Source: a virus. From it: DNA of 25,242 bases. Below the pieces are notes generated by a model. It did not search any database. It was not told the origin of the DNA and saw only the letters and a program-made list of their open reading frames with translations. The stretch covers positions 1-25,242 of the IMG/VR virus record IMGVR_UViG_3300024999_000364. One strand, 5' to 3'. The position numbers and the translations under genes are program-made. Position 1 is the stretch's first letter, and each line of letters starts with the position of its first letter. This document shows, piece by piece, positions 22,440 through 25,242 of this stretch.

Positions 22440-22487
22440 TTGGTCGTTGACTTGGTCGCTTGCTTGATCGTTTACATGGTCGCCAAT
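22440..22487. repeat. Iteron-like tandem repeats, four units of 12 bp
   Basis: TTGGTCGTTGAC, TTGGTCGCTTGC, TTGATCGTTTAC and ATGGTCGCCAAT stand head to tail with a 12-base period, core TGGTCG. The last unit also forms an inverted repeat with CGACCA (TGGTCG, six bases, CGACCA). A minus-strand open frame across it starts with TTG and has no ribosome site, so I treat the region as non-coding. Such arrays are typical of plasmid origins or operators, and a replication-relaxation gene lies nearby. The role is inferred. Confidence 0.5.
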
Positions 22488-22535
22488 ACGACCAATGTAC
22501 AAGCTAAAAACCGCATAAATCAAGTAAAAATTCCA

Positions 22536-22605
22536 GGAAAGAGAGGGTAAGGGAGGGGGATGATTAAGGATTGTCAAGGACAAGCAGGGGAGGGATGGGG
22601 GAGAT
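22536..22605. other. Polypurine G-rich tract beside the iteron-like repeats
   Basis: Plus-strand runs GGG (22546), GGG (22552), GGGGG (22556), GGGG (22588), GGG (22593) and GGGGG (22598) lie within 60 bases just after the M23 stop codon on the other strand. This could form a G-quadruplex or a polypurine structure. No gene is supported in the 256 bases between the M23 and zinc-ribbon genes. Confidence 0.4.
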
Positions 22606-23190
22606 TTAATTCAAGTAGGGGAAAGGATCAACGCAAGTACCATTTTTCCTTATCTCGAAATGCAAGTGCGGTCCGCTTGATCTCCCAGTGCTCCCACAGC
22701 TCCCTATTTTGCCCCCTGCAAGCACAGGCCATCCGATCTTTACACTTAGCCCACTCAGATGAGCGTAGACCGTTTGTATCCCCTTTCCGTGGTCGATGAT
22801 AATCATATTACCGTAGATGTCGCTCCAACCCACATACGAGACATCACCTTCCCTAGCTGAGCTTATCACAGTTCCCTCCGGAGCTCCAATGTCGATTCCG
22901 TGATGCAGCTCCCCTTTGTATCCCTGAGTTAGTTGCCCCTTCATGGGCATCTCCCAATCGCCTTGGCCAATACCTGCGACTCTGTCGGCTGTGTTTTGGA
23001 GTGAGTCAACACGGGCTGACCATCGCTCGATTACCAGGGTTAGATCCTGCATCGTGGTTAGTAGCCCCAACATAACAGCTACCATGATAATCAAATTGGC
23101 TAATTGCTTGCGTTCGAACCCGATTAATATTACATAACCAACGAACGAGATAACCCCGATGAGTATGAGATCGGCAATCCACTTTGCCAT
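22606..23190 (-). CDS. Membrane-anchored M23 metallopeptidase (194 aa)
   Basis: Peptidoglycan endopeptidase of the lysostaphin/LytM type. Two N-terminal membrane helices (about residues 7-24 and 31-46) and a short coiled linker anchor it. The peptidase has HHGIDIGAPEGT (zinc ligands His96 and Asp100), YAHLS (His144) and PHLHFEI (His175, His177), so it should be active. It probably opens the wall locally for a transfer apparatus, as VirB1-like enzymes do, or acts in wall remodelling. The gene starts three bases after the small membrane gene, with a weak ribosome site, so it depends on coupling. Confidence 0.85.
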   Translation of the reverse strand: MAKWIADLILIGVISFVGYVILIGFERKQLANLIIMVAVMLGLLTTMQDLTLVIERWSARVDSLQNTADRVAGIGQGDWEMPMKGQLTQGYKGELHHGIDIGAPEGTVISSAREGDVSYVGWSDIYGNMIIIDHGKGIQTVYAHLSGLSVKIGWPVLAGGKIGSCGSTGRSSGPHLHFEIRKNGTCVDPFPYLN

Positions 23191-23193
23191 GGC

Positions 23194-23430
23194 TCACAGT
23201 TTCCCGACTGTGAAGTCAAAGAATTTTACAAGCAATTGCCATGCGACTTTGACCACACAAAGGATTGCGACGATCGTTGTTGCTGTTTTGATCATACCTG
23301 AGATATGGCCCTTGCCAACTGCAGTAGTGATCATTTCAGCCAACCAAGATCCGACACCGAGCATAACCAAGATCAAGATCACAAACCCTGGGGAACTAGG
23401 CCCGAAGGCCGCGCCTGCTGCTTGCACCAT
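23194..23430 (-). CDS. Small membrane protein, VirB2/TrbC-like layout (78 aa)
   Basis: Two hydrophobic helices (FVILILVMLGVGSWLAEM and TTIVAILCVVKVAWQLLV) separated by a short glycine-rich loop, with Ala-rich start. This is the layout of pilin-like or TrbC/VirB2-like subunits of conjugation systems, though sequence alone is too short for proof. Ribosome site AAGGAGGAATG is strong. It overlaps the replication-relaxation gene by 35 bases and is followed by the M23 gene. Confidence 0.65.
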   Translation of the reverse strand: MVQAAGAAFGPSSPGFVILILVMLGVGSWLAEMITTAVGKGHISGMIKTATTIVAILCVVKVAWQLLVKFFDFTVGKL

Positions 23431-24073
23431 TTATACATTCCTCCTTAATTTGACTTAGGCTAAATACTTGGAACTCTAGGTTATTTACGTTTGTCTTAGC
23501 GATCCTTTTCTTTAGAGACTCAATCTTGCCGGTGGTTACAACTCGGATAATCGGGAACCGTTTCGAGAGCGGAACCCACCACATTTTCAGGTATTCTCCT
23601 GAGGAATAAAATTCGTTGTAGCGTTTCACCTTTTCGCCGAAATCATGACCCGATTCTGCGATGTCGAACTCGGCATAAAAGAATGAAAACGAATCCTTCC
23701 AGATGTTTTTTACGCATATGAGTGCATCGGGTCGAAGGGTTTTATGTGTTACCTCACGCTCAAAGCTGTGCAGTCGTATCGTTTCAGTAAGCCCAGAGCA
23801 TGCCCATACATATATCCAACTAACCCCCAGAACGTGCTCTAATTGCCCGGGCTTTTTACTAATGTAATAGTAGTATGGTTGGTCAATCGATATCCTCTCG
23901 CGCCTTATTTTGCCGCTATCAGTGAGTTTTTTAAGTCTACGCTGAACTATCCTGAGGCAGGTGTCGCGGAATAGGAGTAGCTTGATTTGGTCCGTATCGA
24001 GTGCGCCCTGTGACTCCAAGAGCCTAAAGAGATCCTTATCTCGGCGGGAGCATTTTTTGTGGTGGTTTAACAA
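23396..24073 (-). CDS. Replication-relaxation family protein (225 aa)
   Basis: A plasmid-associated protein of the Rep-relaxation type. Residues about 10-70 form a winged helix (DKDLFRLLESQGALDTDQIK, then RLKKLTDSGKIRRER). The second half has RPDALICV (114-121) and FYAEFDIAESGHDFGEKV (132-149), which reads as a PD-(D/E)xK nuclease-like core. Start TTG 24073, supported by GAGGTGAT upstream; it overlaps the FtsK gene by 38 bases. The pair FtsK plus replication-relaxation is a known neighbourhood on Gram-positive plasmids and integrative elements. Its biochemical role is not established. Confidence 0.75.
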   Translation of the reverse strand: MLNHHKKCSRRDKDLFRLLESQGALDTDQIKLLLFRDTCLRIVQRRLKKLTDSGKIRRERISIDQPYYYYISKKPGQLEHVLGVSWIYVWACSGLTETIRLHSFEREVTHKTLRPDALICVKNIWKDSFSFFYAEFDIAESGHDFGEKVKRYNEFYSSGEYLKMWWVPLSKRFPIIRVVTTGKIESLKKRIAKTNVNNLEFQVFSLSQIKEECINGASSRRGLRA

Positions 24074-25160
24074 AGTTCATCACCTCGCATTTATCAATAT
24101 CCCTTAGTAGTTGTCGCGCCTTTTTAATCGGCAGATACATCCCTTGTGTCTCCAGCTCTGTGTCCCACTGATAAATTCCCCGACCTGGGATAGATGGAAT
24201 TAGTGCCGCATTCTCGTTATCGAGGAGCATTCTTGAGTTGATACCATCCCGAACATGAAAGCACATTGTTCCGGAGAACATCGCCTTGCTATCTCCGAAT
24301 GCTTTCATCATCGTGCTGGATGGTCGTTGGGTGGCGCACACTACGCATATCCCCGCTGCTCTGCCAAGTCTCAGGATGCGATTTAAAGCAGTCTGGCAAT
24401 CCTCGTCGTGCATTTCTGCAAGTTCGTCGATTACTACGACCAGATAGGACATTTCGTGTCCTTGCTCAAGATAATCTTGGATCTTTACGCATCCGGCAGA
24501 CTCCAAAGTATTGAGCCTTTTGTCGAGATTGTTATTGATAGCGCCGAATACTTCAAGGGCCTCCTCCTGTTTAGTTACGAGTAAAACATGCTCTTTGAGG
24601 TACGAGTATTCAAGCCGTTTGAAATCAAAGACAACAGTCCGGATATCGGTTTTTTTATTAAGCAATAACCCCATGATTAGCCCGTGGATGAAATTTGACT
24701 TCCCAGCTCCCGGATGACCGGCAATGATCAGATTCGGCATATCTGCAAGATCCTTAATAACTTCACCGACTGCCGAGTGCCCGAAATGGATCGGGAGATA
24801 GCCCTTGTACTGATTAGGATCGAAGGAGTAAGGATACTCGCGTTTGATCTCTGTCGTGGAAGCTTGCATCGTGATAACCTTTCCTCTCTTTTCGACCTGG
24901 ACCGTGCCGCCCATCGCATCGGCGAAGAGTTGTTCTTTGGCTTTAAATTCCTTGTATCCAAGTCCAGGACCGAGGGAGAGGATAAACTTATAGGCTTCGC
25001 CAGTTATCTTGATCTTCTTCGTGATTTTAGGTTTCGGGTCCTTAGGCCAGATTGCATCGATAACATCCTGCACGGCTGCGTGGGCATCGTTACCTTTGCG
25101 ATGGAGCCAGTGCCGCTTTAATTGATCACGGACTTCCTCAATTACATTTTGCTTTGTCAT
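24036..25160 (-). CDS. FtsK/SpoIIIE-type DNA translocase ATPase, no membrane part (374 aa)
   Basis: Hexameric DNA-pumping ATPase. Walker A GHPGAGKS (148-155), Walker B VVVIDE (241-246), and ATQRPS (276-281) all match the FtsK/HerA family. The N-terminal 100 residues are charged and soluble; no membrane helix is seen, unlike cellular FtsK. This fits a coupling or transfer ATPase of a plasmid or ICE. ATG 25160 is chosen, since AAGGAGGCGG lies before it; a longer frame to 25181 is open but lacks a site. First complete gene of the minus-strand operon in the window. Confidence 0.9.
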   Translation of the reverse strand: MTKQNVIEEVRDQLKRHWLHRKGNDAHAAVQDVIDAIWPKDPKPKITKKIKITGEAYKFILSLGPGLGYKEFKAKEQLFADAMGGTVQVEKRGKVITMQASTTEIKREYPYSFDPNQYKGYLPIHFGHSAVGEVIKDLADMPNLIIAGHPGAGKSNFIHGLIMGLLLNKKTDIRTVVFDFKRLEYSYLKEHVLLVTKQEEALEVFGAINNNLDKRLNTLESAGCVKIQDYLEQGHEMSYLVVVIDELAEMHDEDCQTALNRILRLGRAAGICVVCATQRPSSTMMKAFGDSKAMFSGTMCFHVRDGINSRMLLDNENAALIPSIPGRGIYQWDTELETQGMYLPIKKARQLLRDIDKCEVMNFVKPPQKMLPPR

Positions 25161-25171
25161 AGTCCGCCTCC

Positions 25172-25242
25172 TTATACCCAACTACTCCGCGCCTTGAATC
25201 TGTAAGTCCAAACCAATCCCTCAAGGCCATGCGGATAATAAC
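25172..25242 (-). other. Possible 3' end of a further upstream gene, cut by the window edge
   Basis: On the minus strand two frames are open to the edge. One ends at TAA (25172-25174), eight bases before the FtsK ATG and just before its ribosome site, a normal operon junction. The other runs on and ends at 25136-25138, inside the FtsK start. Too little sequence is present to choose or to name a product. Confidence 0.2.

Noticed and set aside
22380-22583. Minus-strand frame of 67 codons over the iteron-like repeats
   Set aside because: TTG start without ribosome site, Pro-rich start, overlaps G-rich tract; better explained as non-coding DNA, though not excluded.
1-25242. CRISPR arrays, tRNA or rRNA genes, transposases
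   Set aside because: No spaced direct repeats of CRISPR type, no CCA-ended cloverleaf or rRNA segment, and no transposase noticed on either strand.

Overview
This 25.2 kb window looks like the late half of a temperate siphovirus of a low-to-mid GC Firmicute, followed by a plasmid- or conjugation-type gene cluster. Strong AGGAGG ribosome sites, GTG and TTG starts, an XkdX-type tail gene, HK97-type head genes and a CWB2 cell-wall-binding domain all fit Clostridia. A Peptococcaceae-like host (Desulfosporosinus or Desulfitobacterium type) is my guess, not something I can show.

Bases 1-9660, plus strand: DNA packaging (small and large terminase), portal, prohead protease, major capsid protein, a likely decoration protein, four neck and tail-completion genes, the major tail protein (with an inserted extra domain) and tail chaperones joined by a predicted +1 or -2 frameshift. 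Bases 9660-17991: tape measure, baseplate hub, a small baseplate gene, a fibre, an XkdX gene, a free-standing HNH homing endonuclease bracketed by terminator-like hairpins, and two AT-rich virion-surface genes that probably form the receptor-binding tip.

Bases 18032-19760: a minus-strand cassette (two small genes plus a XerD-like tyrosine recombinase) set inside the late region. It diverges from a small ribbon-helix-helix repressor gene. A repeated 14-bp operator occupies the spacer of each of the two divergent promoters. A plus-strand promoter and two hairpins overlap the recombinase start site and suggest an antisense RNA.

Bases 19773-22060: a terminator, a G-rich leader, a holin and an unusual endolysin. 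The endolysin joins an intact subtilisin-type (S8) protease domain, a zinc amidase and a CWB2 domain. Each linker carries a strong internal ribosome site with an in-frame start, so one gene may give three nested proteins. A promoter plus terminator with no gene between them follows, a candidate small RNA of about 110 nt.

Bases 22083-25242, minus strand: a compact operon reading FtsK-like ATPase, replication-relaxation family protein, small membrane protein, membrane-anchored M23 peptidase, then an iteron-like repeat zone and a zinc-ribbon membrane protein. Its presence next to a late phage region, with a recombinase in mid-module, raises the possibility of a phage-plasmid. A prophage integrated beside a conjugative element is the main alternative.
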